DNA of 64,000 nucleotides, from assembly GCF_933775445.1 (NCBI RefSeq), contig NC_065876.1, positions 24,366,001 to 24,430,000 of the forward strand. Reading direction: 5' to 3'. Position numbers and translations under genes: made by a program. The stretch's first letter is position 1. Each line of letters opens with the position of its first letter. The notes beneath the pieces were generated by a model. The model saw nothing but the letters and a program-made list of their open reading frames with translations. It was not told the DNA's origin and ran no database searches. Positions 13,693-25,049 of the stretch are shown piece after piece. Origin of the DNA: Argentina anserina. Its lineage: Eukaryota > Streptophyta > Magnoliopsida > Rosales > Rosaceae.

Positions 13693-14568
13693 ATGATTGA
13701 AAAATTAGTCGAGACGTGTGTGATACCACACTGTCCTTAAGACGTTTACGCCTCCTCTACCGGTGCAAGGATGTTTGGCGCTTGTCTCCCAGGATATAAC
13801 GACTAAACAATTTTAGGAAGTTGCACTACTCACTAGAACTCTAAACGAACTCGAAAAGTACATATTTCTATCACCAAATAAAAGCTAAGAACAGTTTGAG
13901 AGAGGGAGAGCTTATTGTGTTTAGAATGATTTTACAATGAAAGGATGGTAACTATTTATACAGTGTGGATTTGCAATTAGCAATGAAGATGGATGTTGGA
14001 ATTCAAAGAGAATGTAACATGCATAGGTTACAGTCAATGAATACAAAAACATTTTCTGTTACAAATATCCTCCATAACATTCATGTTATTACAGAATTTG
14101 AACAGTTAAGAGAATGTGAAACATCCAAAAGGAATTTCCGGAAATGCAAAAAGAATCTGCATTCTGACCCCCAATTCAATGTTGATTTGTGTCCGCAGGT
14201 CGCGCCGGCATACATGAGTTCCTTGTAACCCGAGATTTGCACACCCTCCCCATGCACGTGCGCGAGAGGGTAGAAGGGGGGTTACACACTTTACAACCCA
14301 TAAGCAATGGATTTTATATAAAACATTTTCAACACTTCTATTTTCCAATGTGGGACAAACATTTTCCCTCATTCTAAGTAGTCATCTTTTAGTGACAATT
14401 CCTTATTCACCCACTAACAAAATTACACAAACAAACATATGATCGTGTAGCCCTCATTATGGAGAACTCAAATCTATGTTCATCTTTGATTAATTTTAAG
14501 TTTAACTTAATTTAATTAATCAATTAAAATGTGGTTTAAAATGGTTTATCCAAACCATTTTTCCAACA
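13693..14568 (-). repeat. 3' LTR of the Copia element
   Basis: It aligns along its whole length with 17771-18644, with scattered substitutions and small indels. It ends (plus-strand view) in TTCCAACA, i.e. starts TGTTGGAA on the element strand. The divergence between the two LTRs shows that the insertion is not recent. The short open frames inside it are LTR sequence, not genes. Confidence 0.88.
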
Positions 14569-14589
14569 ATTCCTCACATGAATGAAATT

Positions 14590-17500
14590 GGCCATCAAAA
14601 ACTCGATAGAATTGGGTGATAGATTTCTACGGTTGAAACCTGCATAGGATAGGTAGGTTTGACCCTTTGAACCTTCCCTTATGAAAGTATGCTTACTTTA
14701 CTAACTAGATAGTAGACGTGATGTCTTTGATATATTCGTCATTTGTGTAAATGATATCATACTTCACACATGAGTCTTCTTGGTACACTTTGGTTCTCAT
14801 TTTTGTGCCCATTTTGGCCATGGAACAAACGCATGGTTCTGCAAGTAGTTTGATAAGAGTTATACCCTCATTAACTCCCCTAGAAGCGGCCCTATTTCTG
14901 TCTTACATAGGTGATCTCTTAAATAAGAGTAACCCGCATTACTCCGCCCAGTTTCCCGACGCAAAAGAATCATTAAAAGCTTTACCTTAACCTCATTCTT
15001 ATGGATATCATTGTTTTTCATCATAGGAATGGACTTGGGGAACTCCCCACAGTGATCCGAACTAATCTCTAGATTTTGGTTTTCCCTTTTGAACCTAGAT
15101 CATTTGATCTCCAGTCAGCTAGGTTGGGTATTCACTGTAGTGATTTTTAATTTCCAATGGGTTTTAGTCTCATTCCATTCGATGATTTTTCAACTAACTC
15201 TTTGTTTAACTCTTTGGTTAAATGATCATCAATATTATCCTTAGACTTTACATAGTCTATAGAGATAACTCAAGTTGAGAGTAGTTGTCTAATGGTATTA
15301 TGTCTTCGACGAATGTGTCTAGACTTATCATTATACATCTTGCTTTGTGCCTTGCTAATTGCAGATTGACTATCACAATGTATACCAATCGTATACACAT
15401 TTTATCCATCTAGGAATGTTTTCTATGAACTGGCGTAACCATTCAGCTTCCTCCCTACATTTGTCTAGTGCTACAAACTCAAACTCCATTGTGGATCTAG
15501 TTATAACTGTTTTTAGGACTTTCAGGACACGGCTGCACCCCATAGCCTAAATACATATCCGCTAATAGACTTTGAGTCTTTCATGTCAGATATCCAATTC
15601 GCATCAGTGAACCCTTCTATAACAGCTAGGTATGATGTGTAGTGCAGCCTATAAGTACGAGTATACCTTAAGTATTTGAGTACTTTTCCAATCGCTTACC
15701 AATAACTTGTGTACCTACTTAGCTTATGAACCGCATAAGCTAAATCTGATTTTGTACAACTTGTTAAGTACATTAGACTCCCAATTATTCTCAAATATTC
15801 TAATTGAGAAACACTTTCACCTTTATTCTTGGACAAATGTATATTCATATCTATAGGAATTCTAATAATTCCACAACATTCCTTATCAAATTTCCCAAGA
15901 ATATTGTCTACATAGTGTGTTTGATTCAACACAAGCCCTTCTGATGTTCTCGTAATTTTAATCTCGAAAATGACATCATCAACTCCCAAGTCTTTCATGT
16001 CTAACTTGGAATTTAACATGTCTTTAGTGGACTTGATCATCATATCATTGCTCCCAACGATAAGCATATCATTCACATACAGACATAGTATGACATATCC
16101 ATTTTCAGTGTCCTTGACATATACACACTTATCACCTTTATTTATTCTGAACCCACTGGTGATCATGGCATTATCAAATTTCTAATGTCATTGCTTTGGT
16201 GCTTGTTTCAAGCCATATAATGACTTCACTAGTTTTCACACCTTCTTACTCTGAGAATGAGCAGAAAAACCTTCAGGCTGTTCCATATAAATTTCTTCTT
16301 CTACATCTCCATTTAGGAAAGCTGCCTTTACATCCATTTGATGTACTTCAATTTTGCGCACTGCTACAAATTGCAAGTACCATCCATATGGAGGTTATTC
16401 TCGTCACAGGAGAATAGGTGTCAAAATAATCCAAACCCTCCTTTTGCATATAGCCTTTAATAACAAGTCTAGCCTTGTACTTGTCTATTGAGCCATCAGA
16501 TTTTAATTTCTTTTTGAAAATCCACCTGAAGTCAAAGGCTTACAACCAGGTGTCAAATCCACTAATTTCCAAGCATGATTTTTGCATGATGGAGTCAATC
16601 TCACTTTTGATTGCTTTTTTCCACATAGGACAATCAGTAGAGTTTACTGTCTCTTTAAAGGTTCGTGGATCACCTTCAACCATATATGACAAGAAGTCAT
16701 GTCCATAGGATTTTACGGTCCTTACCCTTTTACTTCGTCTAGGTTCAACCTCAGCCTCAAATTCAGATTCAGACTCCAACTCAAATTCTTGATCTTGAGC
16801 ATCATCAGTTTCAGTTTGGTTGTCTTCACGTGCTTGTTTAGAAGAATAAGATTCTTCTCTTGACTTTCGTGGAAATATATTTTCAAAGAAAGATGCATTT
16901 CTCGATTCCATTATCGTATCCGTATGGATTCAAGAATTTTTGAATCGTGTACTAGGAATCGATAAGCCGAACTGTTATGTGCATATCCAATAAAGATGCA
17001 ATCAACCATTTTAGGCCCATTCTTCACCTTTTTAAGTTTAAGAATTTTCACCTTTGCTAAACATCCTCATACTCTTAAGTATTTGTATGATGGTTTTCTC
17101 CTTTTCCATAGCTCATATGGAGTTTTCTCTTCTTTCTTTTTTGGAACCTTATTTAAAAGGTAATTTTCCGTGAGAATCGCGTCTCTCCACATGTTGGGTG
17201 ACATCCCAGAACTGAGTAGCATATCATTCATCATATCCGTTAAAGTACGATTTTTGCGTTCTGCTACACCATTGGATTGTGGTGTGTATGGAGCAGTCAT
17301 TTGATGTATAATCTCATTCTGAGCACAAATCTCAGCAAATGGCAATTTATACTCACCTCCTTGGTCACTTGTTAGTGCGTTAAGTTTCATGTTAAGTTGG
17401 TTTTCAACCTCAGTTTTATAGATAACGAATTTCTCTATAGCCTCACTTTCACTTTTTAGCAAATACAAATAGCAATATTTTGTGCTATCATCTATGATGT

Positions 17501-17758
17501 AATAAAGTATTTATTCTTCTCTCTACATAACATTGATTTTAAATCACACACATTTGTATGAATCAGATCAAGGTGTTCACTGTTTCTTTCAACACTTTGG
17601 AAAGATGATCTAGTCTGTTTTGCCTCTACACAAGTTTCATACTTATGTTTTGAATCAATTTGGAATTTTGGTAAGTGTTCCATGTTAATTAAGTTTCGCA
17701 AAGTATCATAATTAACATGTCCTAGTCTACCATGCCATAAATTGGAAGACTCAAACAT
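14590..17758 (-). pseudogene. Copia pol remnant: GAG-pre-integrase, integrase, reverse transcriptase, RNase H
   Basis: The segments lie in normal Copia order on the minus strand but are broken by stops and frameshifts. 17758-17492 has LWHGRLGHVNYDTL (GAG-pre-integrase) and a C..C remnant. 17468-17067 is the integrase core with SDQGGEY, YTPQSNGVAERKNRT and YELWKRRKPSY. 16911-16540 is the acidic linker leading into the RT start (RRSKRVR, WKKAIKSEIDSI). 16166-15696 is the RT palm with YVNDMLIVGS in place of the usual YVDD(M/L), then QLEYLRIIGSLMYLT. Further left, broken RNase H sequence ([13 protein letters not shown]) can be followed to about 15400. The altered catalytic motif and the breaks make it non-functional. 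Confidence 0.9.
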
Positions 17759-17770
17759 GTCCTACACCAT

Positions 17771-18644
17771 TGGATTGAAGAATTAGTCGAGACGTGTGTG
17801 ATACCACACTCTCCTTAAGATGTTTACGCCTCCTCTATCGGTGCAAGGATGCTTGGCGCTTGTCTCCCAAGATATAGCGACTAAACAATTCTAGGAAGTT
17901 GTACTACTCACTAGAACTCTAAACGAACTCGAAAAGTACCTCTTTCTATCACCAAAGAAAAGCTAAGAACAATTTGAGAGAGGGAGAGCTGATTGTGTTT
18001 GGAATGATTTTACAATGAAATGATGGTAACTATTTATACAGTGTGGATTTCCAATTAGCAATGAAGATGGATGTTGGAATTCAAAGAGAATGTAACATAC
18101 ATAGGTTACAGTCAATGAATACAAAAACATTTTCTGTTATAAATCTCCAACATAACATTTATGTTGTTATAGAATTTGAACAGTTAAGAGAAGGTGAAAC
18201 ATCCAACAGGAATTTTCGGAAATGCAAAATAAATCTGCGTTCCGACCCCAGATTCAATGTTGCATTCATATCCGAAGATCGCGCGAGTATACACGAGTTC
18301 CTTGCAACCCGAGATTTGCACCCCCTCTGCTCGTGTGCGAGAGGGTATAAGGAGGCTTACACACTTTACAACCCATAAGCAATGGATTCTATATAAATAT
18401 TTTTCAACACTTCTTTTTTTCAATGTGGGACAAACACTTTCCCTCATTCTAAGTAGTCATATTTAAGTGACAATTTTTGTTTTCACTCACTAACCAAATT
18501 ACACAAACAAACATATGATCTTGTAGTCTTCATTATGGAGAACTCAAATCTATGTTCATCTTTGATTAATTTTAAGTTTAACTCAATTTAATTAATCAAT
18601 TAAAATTTGGTTTAAAATGGTTTATCCAAACCATTTTTCCAAGA
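17771..18644 (-). repeat. 5' LTR of the Copia element
   Basis: It is the partner of 13693-14568. The inner border lies only about a dozen bases from the first pol codons (17758), showing that leader, gag and protease were deleted between LTR and pol. The outer border reads TTCCAAGA rather than TTCCAACA. Confidence 0.87.
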
Positions 18645-19125
18645 GATCTTTATATTGTAAGAGCATCTCCAATAGCTCTTGTAAAACTATAATAATCTCT
18701 ATTTTAAAGGAAAAACACTATATTTTTGGAGTAATTATTATGTGTATTTGGAACACCATGTGACACTATCATGTGGTGTACCCAACCAATTATATTACTC
18801 CATGGTGTATAAACATGCATGTAGTGAAAATGGTAAAATATTATTTAAATGAGTAATCAATCAGGAACAAACACAATAAAAAAATGAACCAATAACATTA
18901 AGATAATACATCACATGGACTATATATCGGGTATATATAATACTTTCTCATATTTTTGCTCCAATAGATCATGGAGAAATTTTTATATGCTACCGTTGTA
19001 CCACGTGACAATGTCTAGTGGTATTCCTTGTTATATTTCGACACGTGGATTTATTACACCATATAAGTGAACATATTTTTATTATTTGTGAAATGACCTT
19101 AGTGGGTATTGATAAACTAGGATTT

Positions 19126-19168
19126 TTTGAGTTTAGTGTTTAGGGTTTAGGGTTTTAGGGTTTAGGGT
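19126..19168 (+). repeat. Interstitial telomere-like repeats
   Basis: Consecutive degenerate TTTAGGG units (TTTAGTG, TTTAGGG, TTTAGGG, TTTTAGGG, TTTAGGG) match the plant telomere repeat. A related AGGTGTAGGGTTTTAG continues to the right of the inserted element (19600-19617), so the innermost MITE split a slightly longer tract. Confidence 0.8.
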
Positions 19169-19177
19169 ATTAGAATA

Positions 19178-19589
19178 GGAAAAAAAACATGCGTACAAAC
19201 TAGTATGTACGTGTGCATCCGAACTATCTTTTATTTGTCTACTTTTCGCAATGTACATAAAAAATTTTAACCGTTCAAAGGTAAATTAAATTAATAGAGA
19301 TCATGTTTGCAAAAAGTTGATGTAAACAAAAATCGTTTTCATAGTCGATTGCATCAAATAAATTGACGGTTGATCATAAGACTACTAACTTTCACCATAA
19401 CCGTTTATTTGTTTGATGCAATCGACAAAACAAATGATTTTTGTTTATGTTGATCTTTTACAGAAATGATCTTTAGTAATAAACTAAACTTTTGAACGGC
19501 TAAAATCATGTATTTATATTCCCAAAATGTGCAAATAAATGAGAGTTTGGACGCACGCGTACATACTAGTTTGTACGCAAGTTTTTTCC
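19178..19589. mobile_element. Innermost MITE with 9-bp target duplication, Mutator-like
   Basis: The 412-bp element is flanked by perfect 9-bp direct repeats ATTAGAATA (19169-19177 and 19590-19598). The terminal inverted repeats are long: GCGTACAAACTAGTATGTACG on the left is mirrored by CGTACATACTAGTTTGTACGC on the right, and pairing continues into the centre around GATTGCATCAAATAAA / TTTATTTGTTTGATGCAATC. A 9-bp duplication with long TIRs fits a non-autonomous Mutator-like element. There is no coding capacity. Confidence 0.85.
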
Positions 19590-20492
19590 ATTAGAATATA
19601 AGGTGTAGGGTTTTAGAAAGAAACTTAAAATAGTTTTTGACAAAATAGCTTAAATATAATCTTTCTAATTAAATCTTGCATGTCAAATTGTGATTAGAAT
19701 GGTAGACCACTAGGTATTCTCATGTGGTGCTATGGTAGAAAAATTCATCCAAATCATGTAAAGCATCCTCTATTCTAGAAAAAGTGGGAAGAGAGAGAAT
19801 ACAAATCTCTAAATTTATAGAATTTTCAAAACTTGTATTATTTATTGAAAAATCTCTAAACTTTATTGCTTAGTATTCACTTTCTCTCTCTTCCTTATAA
19901 AAGGAACATTTTAATAAATTATTTCTTTATTTTAAAAATATATATAATAATTATATAAATTCATTAAATTATGCATAAATGTATTTAATTTTGTCAAATA
20001 TTATAGAAGAGCTGTTGTAGTTTGTGACTATTTTTATTGAGATTTTGTGATTTACTTCTTTATAATAGAGTATTTATGCAAAAGCTGTTGGGATGCTCTT
20101 ACTTATCCGAACATTTTCTTTTTTACACAACAATAGACAATAGCCACAAGCCATTCCTCACATAATCTCGCAATTTGAGACGTAAATTAAACTAGAGTGG
20201 AACTAGGGGACCGTATAATGAGACCGAATACCCCTTTATAATCAACTTCATCGGCCTAAACCGGTGAAGCCTGATACGAACGAGCAACTCAGCTACATAT
20301 ATAAGATAATAATTAATTAAGAATAATAAGTTCCTATGCTTCAGCGCTTATTTTCTCTAATTAGCGGACTTATATTCTCCAATCGTTTACGTAAACTACG
20401 TACTCATTATAATTGATTTACATAAGTTTAGTTATTAGACTGTGAATTGAATGATGAATAAAATTTTCTAAGCTACTCATCGATCAACTGTC

Positions 20493-20494
20493 CA

Positions 20495-20534
<40 letters not shown>
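20493..20534. repeat. TA dinucleotide microsatellite (left half)
   Basis: An uninterrupted (TA)n run ends at the left end of a foldback MITE. The run resumes at 20935-20960 on the other side, so the MITE appears to have inserted into one TA tract. Confidence 0.9.
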
Positions 20535-20537
<3 letters not shown>

Positions 20538-20934
20538 CCTATCCAGAGTGAAGGTTCACTCTGAAGTTTCAGAGTGAAGTTCCAATTTTGACACACTTTT
20601 CGGTCAATTTTTTTCATCATAAGTGATTTAATATTTAGGTATGCTATTCAAGATCATCTCTATAAAGTTTCATCCAATTTGACAATGATTTGAGCTTTCA
20701 AAATTAAGATTTACACGAACGGTTCACGTTGAATAGTTTTAATTCATTCATTGATTTAATCTAATTTCAATACCTTAACGATGTCCGAATTAGATGAAAT
20801 TTTGTAGAGATGATCTTGAATAGCATACCTAAATATTGAATCGTTTATACTGAAAAAAATTGACCGAAAAGTGTGCCAAAATTAGAACTTCACTCTGAAA
20901 CTTCAGAGTGAACCTTCACTCTGGATAGGGACTG
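20533..20934. mobile_element. Foldback MITE inside a TA microsatellite
   Basis: Near-perfect inverted repeats begin at both edges: AGTCCCTATCCAGAGTGAAG on the left is complemented by CTTCACTCTGGATAGGGACT on the right. Pairing continues for over 100 bp and includes AACTTCACTCTGAAACTTCAGAGTG. The TA-rich flank is compatible with a TA target duplication (Tc1/mariner-like MITE), but the microsatellite makes that untestable from one copy. The central phrase GATCATCTCTATAAAGTTTCATCC recurs in variant form in the foldbacks at 43.6-45.2 kb. Confidence 0.88.
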
Positions 20935-20965
<31 letters not shown>

Positions 20966-21044
20966 AGTATATTGTAAAGTAGTAATCTATAGAATATGTG
21001 AGTGAAGGTTGATTCTTTTTCTTCTTTAGTTGGCTAGTCAAAGC

Positions 21045-21749
21045 CAGGGGCGGATCCAGCCCAGGTGAGATTTCTGTCTAGAAAAAAAAACTTTTTACTA
21101 AAAAAAATTAAACTAATCGATTGTACGAGGTTTCTCTGCTCTTATCTATATTTTTACCGTTCTACTGTATAACCCACAAATTTAGTTATTCTCTAGTTCT
21201 CTTCTAAGTTCTTTTGAAATTGAATTAGATACTGATTAGAATAATTAGATATTAATTATGGAATTATTAGATTCTGAAATTTGGTGGGTATATGGGTTTG
21301 TTCACTTTGTTGGTTAAACAGATCTTATTGAAAATTTGGAATATGATTATATTAAATTGGGTGTTAATGTGTTAGTCTTGCTACTGTCTTACTGAATAGA
21401 TTATAATCAAAGATTGAGTATTTTATTTGCCTATTTGAGTTTGATAAGATTGTAGGGAATTAGTGTCATCGATTTGAAATGATTGGAAATTTGGTGGTAT
21501 GTTAGAGAATAGTCGAACGAGAGATTGAGTATTTGTCTATGTGGATTAGTTAAGAACTTAAGATTATAGGGAATGGTATGAATATTTAGGTTTAATTTAC
21601 TTTTAATTATATGAACTTTATACACTATATATTGTAAACCTGAAGAAAAAAAATTTACCCTTCAGCCAAAGTTGTAGTCCGCTCCATAAAATTTTAGGTA
21701 TGTTCCTAAAATTAGCCCAAGTGACATTTTTATCCTAGATCCGCCACTA
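21045..21749. mobile_element. hAT-type MITE with perfect 8-bp target duplication
   Basis: Flanking direct repeats GTCAAAGC lie at 21037-21044 and 21750-21757. The ends are CAGGGGCGGATC and, inverted, TAGTGGCGGATC, fitting the hAT terminal pattern (C/T)A(A/G)NG. Length is 705 bp, AT-rich, with no transposase. The short open frame at 21431-21625 is not convincing. Confidence 0.87.
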
Positions 21750-22204
21750 GTCAAAGCACGTTAATAGAAAATTAGAGTTGTGCGGGAAGCATGTTTCTTA
21801 GTTTTAGACGATCGTAATTGGAATCACAAAAGCAGGAGAATCTGCATTCGTTCCATTAATTGCCTGAAAAACAGAAAGTACTACTTTGTAATTAAATTGA
21901 GGAGCAAAAATGCTCCTCGTTTGGGGGAGGATAAATGTAAACCAAAGATTCATGGCCGGTCATCAGCAAAGTTCTTCAGTGACTTGTTCTGACGAAATTT
22001 TATGATTCTAGCTTATATATATGGAAATAGGAACCTCTAACCTACCAAGTACCCTGGTCATCCATTTCATATTTTGTGGTTTTCTTTTTCTATATCAGAA
22101 TATCAGTTCTGATCCTCTTTTATAGATGCTAATAGTGAACAACTTAAATTGAGTAGCCTAATGCACGGTACGGTTGATTTTGTGAAGCATGTAGATCGAC
22201 AATG

Positions 22205-22715
22205 ATGGACGCAAAAAATTATACGAGTGGGGGCAAAAAAAAGAGTTTAATTTGTTTGAGTGCAAAAAAAAAATTTGAGATATTTTGTGTAGAGAGAAAG
22301 TAAAGAAAAGAGAAATTAAATTGGAAAAATGGTCGCATTCTAGTATCTAACTTATAAGATTTTGTGGTTAATTAAGGAAAAATGAACGGCAAATTCAATA
22401 AGTAGAGGTACGAGGAGAAAAATTGTTTAGTTTTAGATCTTAATGAACAAGAAGTAAGAGTTGTTTTTTCAGGAAATAAAATAAAAGAGAAATTAAAGTT
22501 GAAATTCAACCCGGTTAGCTAGAATTATTAAAACGAATGGCTTTAAAAACATGCATAAGAACCTTCCTAAAAATTTAATAAGAGAGTTTTTGATTGATAC
22601 GCAACTAAATAAGAGTAATATCCTATTATAATGTATATCTGACACTTAAAAGTTAAAAATAAAAACTAAAAAAACAGATGTCAAAAACTGAGTTGCCCCC
22701 TCTGCGTCCGCCATT
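22205..22715. mobile_element. Probable MITE with CAATGRYGGACGCA ends
   Basis: The left end CAATGATGGACGCA is mirrored by TGCGTCCGCCATTG on the right. Inside the ends, GTGGGGGCAAAA pairs loosely with TTGCCCCCTC. No target duplication was recognised. The interior is AT-rich and non-coding. Its right end is present again at about 22850-22885. Confidence 0.6.
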
Positions 22716-23030
22716 GGTTCCCGATATTTCAGCGTAGCTCAGCAGGTTTAGTAGCAGATAGATACACTAAAGACTGAGATGTTGTTATGCATATCATCTG
22801 GACAAGAGAAAAGGCGAGCTTGTTCATGTTCATGCATATCTTGCTAAAGCTGCCCCCACTTGGCCCCTTCTGCGTCCGCCATTGATTCGATATTTCAGCC
22901 TAGCTCATCAGGTTTAATAGTAGATAGATACACTAAAAGACTGAAATGTTGTGATGTATATCTCTCTTATCTGGACAAGAGAAAAGGCTGGCGAGCTTGT
23001 TCTTGTTCATGCTCATGCATATCTTGCTAG
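22711..23030. repeat. Imperfect tandem duplication, period about 166 bp, including a MITE end
   Basis: The block CGATATTTCAGCGTAGCTCA...GATAGATACACTAAAGACTGA...GGACAAGAGAAAAGGC...CATGCATATCTTGCTA starting near 22722 recurs starting near 22888 with small changes. Both copies are preceded by CTGCGTCCGCCATT, the right end of the element at 22205-22715, so the duplicated unit includes a transposon end plus flank. Confidence 0.8.
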
Positions 23031-23929
23031 CTAGTAGCTACCTTTATATAATGTTAGTGTGAATAGGAAGAGCTAGGTGGTGGGCGGACATTCACAAATT
23101 CTAATAAATACGGGAAAAGAGTAATGTTGTAGGTCGGTCCCACAGTCGGGCCTTCATTTTGCGCCATTCTTCTTCATCGATCTCTCACATTTCAGCTCAC
23201 TATATTTGACCCCATCACTTCATTTCTGTTCTTTTCTATCGACTCCATCAATCATACAGTTCTGCATGTCTTGGATGTTATTGAGATTTTCCTTTTTCCA
23301 CCGGTTTGGATCGGACTCCATGCGTTGATCGGGGTTGTTCTCAACAACATTTTACCCAGGTAGAAACCTGATCGATGATCGCTAGCTAGTTATCCTGTGT
23401 TTTTTCTTACTTGCCTAAATTTATAGTACGTGTTAATTAGTTTTATTGTTCCTATCGTGCATGTACTTGCTTAGGATTTCAACATCAATGGGAGTTTTCA
23501 GGCCAGGTGATGTTCTTATGATTCGATCGGGTAAACGTACTGGTGCTATTCCTTGCATGTGGAAAATTAAACGGTTGAAAGGTTTCTGAGTGACGTATGT
23601 GCTCCTACGCACTTACTCTTGTGCATGCTTATCCCCGTGTTGATGGTTGATTTGCTTTTGGTAGGCTCTTATCAGCAAAGAAGAAGCATGTATATTCTAG
23701 ACCTTCTAACTTTATAATGCTATGCAGCCTCTTCAGAGCGAGGTGAACCACCTCCCACATACACTTTCATGCCGCTAGAACAAATAATTAATTGCAGTTA
23801 GATTTTGTGTTCGAGTATTTTGTGATTTTATAAGTACCTTTTCAATTAATGTTTTCTTATTTATTGAAGATATAGACTACTTAAGTAATCAAAAGCTCGT
23901 TTAAAAAAAAGTAATTTAAAGCTCTTTTG
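23031..23929. other. Non-coding stretch, nothing recognised
   Basis: AT-rich DNA between the tandem duplication and the retroelement. No open frame over 60 codons and no inverted repeat were seen. A run resembling a spliced promoter-proximal region (CTCATTTCTGTTC) is not enough to call a gene. Confidence 0.3.
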
Positions 23930-23941
23930 AACTACTTCATA

Positions 23942-24777
23942 GGGTTTTGAAAATAATTTTTCAACGGAGCAGCTGCATATAGTTGGTGTGCTCAGTTTTT
24001 CTAGGACCCTCCTCGTATTGAAACATAGGTTTCCCAGTGGCGCCGTCCTCTTTAGAGAGACGCGGTTGTCGGGTAAGTCGACGGCGACGTGTAAGGCAAC
24101 AGCGACGACCAAGGTAACAACGAGATTTGAGGTTCTCTAATCGGCGTTCTGGCGTTGATTCTGAAAATCTGATTCGAGTTTGTTTGTAGAGGTTGGTGTG
24201 TTTCAATCTGATTTTTGGATTAGGTACTGCATCCTCTCTTTTACTTTGAAGGGCGTCGGTTTTGTAGGTCAAGCTCGACGAAGATTTCCAACCCAGATCA
24301 GTGTCCTTGGTGCTTTTGGGGGTAGGAGCTCTTTTGACTTGAGTTTTTGGTCAAGTGTTTTGGTGGTCTTGCCGGATTTTGGTGGGCCCGTTCTGATGGT
24401 GATTTTCCCGTGGGTGCTAGGTCTACCGCCAGAGATGACGGCAACAGAGGTCAGTGGTTGGTTGCTACTGCTTGGGTGTCCATCTTCTTGGGTGTTCACA
24501 GTAACATGGTTTATGGGCATGGGCTTCTCTTTTTGAGTCTGGGTCTGTATGTTCCGATGACGATTGTACCCTAAGTAATAAGTGAGTCGTCTCACAGTTC
24601 TCTAATTCTCTTTTGAATTTCAAGTTTAAGATTTATAGTATTGAGATTGCTAGACTTTATTTGGTTTATTTCGCATGGTTCCATTAATTTGACAAAACCA
24701 TATTATGGGTGGATCATGTTTATGTTGTACTCTTACATTTCCTATTAATGACAAATCGTCGCTCATTTAAAAAAGAA
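23942..24777 (+). mobile_element. Polyadenylated non-LTR retroelement with 12-bp target duplication
   Basis: The direct repeats AACTACTTCATA at 23930-23941 and 24778-24789 flank an 836-bp segment that ends in an A-rich tail (TTTAAAAAAGAA). Such a duplication plus tail is the mark of target-primed reverse transcription. The 5' half is unusually GC-rich (CGACGGCGACG and similar). The 3' part ends ...GACAAATCGTCGCTCATTT before the tail. No RT motif is present, so it is either a non-autonomous LINE derivative or a 5'-truncated LINE. The open frames on both strands near 24180-24595 look like chance. Confidence 0.8.
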
Positions 24778-25049
24778 AACTACTTCATAACGTATATTGT
24801 GTAGTGATCTTATTCATTAAACTGTGGATAATATTTCAATTTCATTGAAATGATCCAAAACTCCAAACTACGAAACATAAAGGAAAAGAAGGTATGAATT
24901 AGAAAAAGAAAGAAATGGTCTTAGCTGCAAAAAGGTTTACATAAAATGCTTAGAAGGTCATAACAAGTCAATTTTCAAGTGGAAGCCGGAGTGTTTTAAG
25001 TTGGAAATGTTTCCAACTTAAACGTAAATATATACAAGTTCAGATATAT

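Larger units (their letters stand above)
13693..18644 (-). mobile_element. Copia LTR retrotransposon with two LTRs and gag/protease deleted
   Basis: Two direct repeats of about 875 bp (13693-14568 and 17771-18644) flank minus-strand Copia pol remains. On the minus strand the 3' LTR starts TGTTGGAAAAATGG, the classic Copia LTR start; the 5' LTR has one substitution there (TCTTGG). Reading from the 5' LTR, the internal region begins almost at once with the GAG-pre-integrase domain (17758). Gag, protease and a usable primer-binding site are therefore missing. Integrase, reverse transcriptase and RNase H remnants follow down to about 14590. A purine-rich GTGAGGAAT precedes the 3' LTR. No matching 5-bp target duplication was seen. 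Confidence 0.9.
18975..19748. mobile_element. Middle inverted-repeat element of the nest
   Basis: Left arm AAATTTTTATATGCTACC...CCACGTGAC...CTAGTGGTATTCC is matched in inverse by GTAGACCACTAGGTATTCTCATGTGGTGCTATGGTAGAAAAATTC on the right (about 19701-19748). The arms are about 45 bp and imperfect. It encloses the telomere-like repeats and the innermost element. ATCATG occurs just outside both ends, but the flanks do not match well enough to call a target duplication. Confidence 0.6.
18654..20105. mobile_element. Outer inverted-repeat element of a triple nest
   Basis: The left end reads GTAAGAGCATCTCCAATAGC, and the right end is its near complement (GCTGTTGGGATGCTCTTAC). GAGCATCTCCAA(C/T)AGC is a terminal motif seen in many plant MITEs. 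Between the ends lie AT-rich arms and the two nested elements given separately. A clean target duplication was not found, so the superfamily is open. Confidence 0.65.

Noticed and set aside
13693..18644. 5-bp target duplication of the Copia element
   Set aside because: Flanks ACGAT on the left and GATCT on the right do not match.
18654..20105. TAA/TTA as a 3-bp target duplication (PIF/Harbinger) for the outer nest element
   Set aside because: TAA and TTA here are part of the inverted repeat itself and are not direct repeats.
24180..24595. Overlapping open frames as a gene
   Set aside because: They lie inside a polyadenylated retroelement bounded by a 12-bp target duplication and match no RT or host domain.
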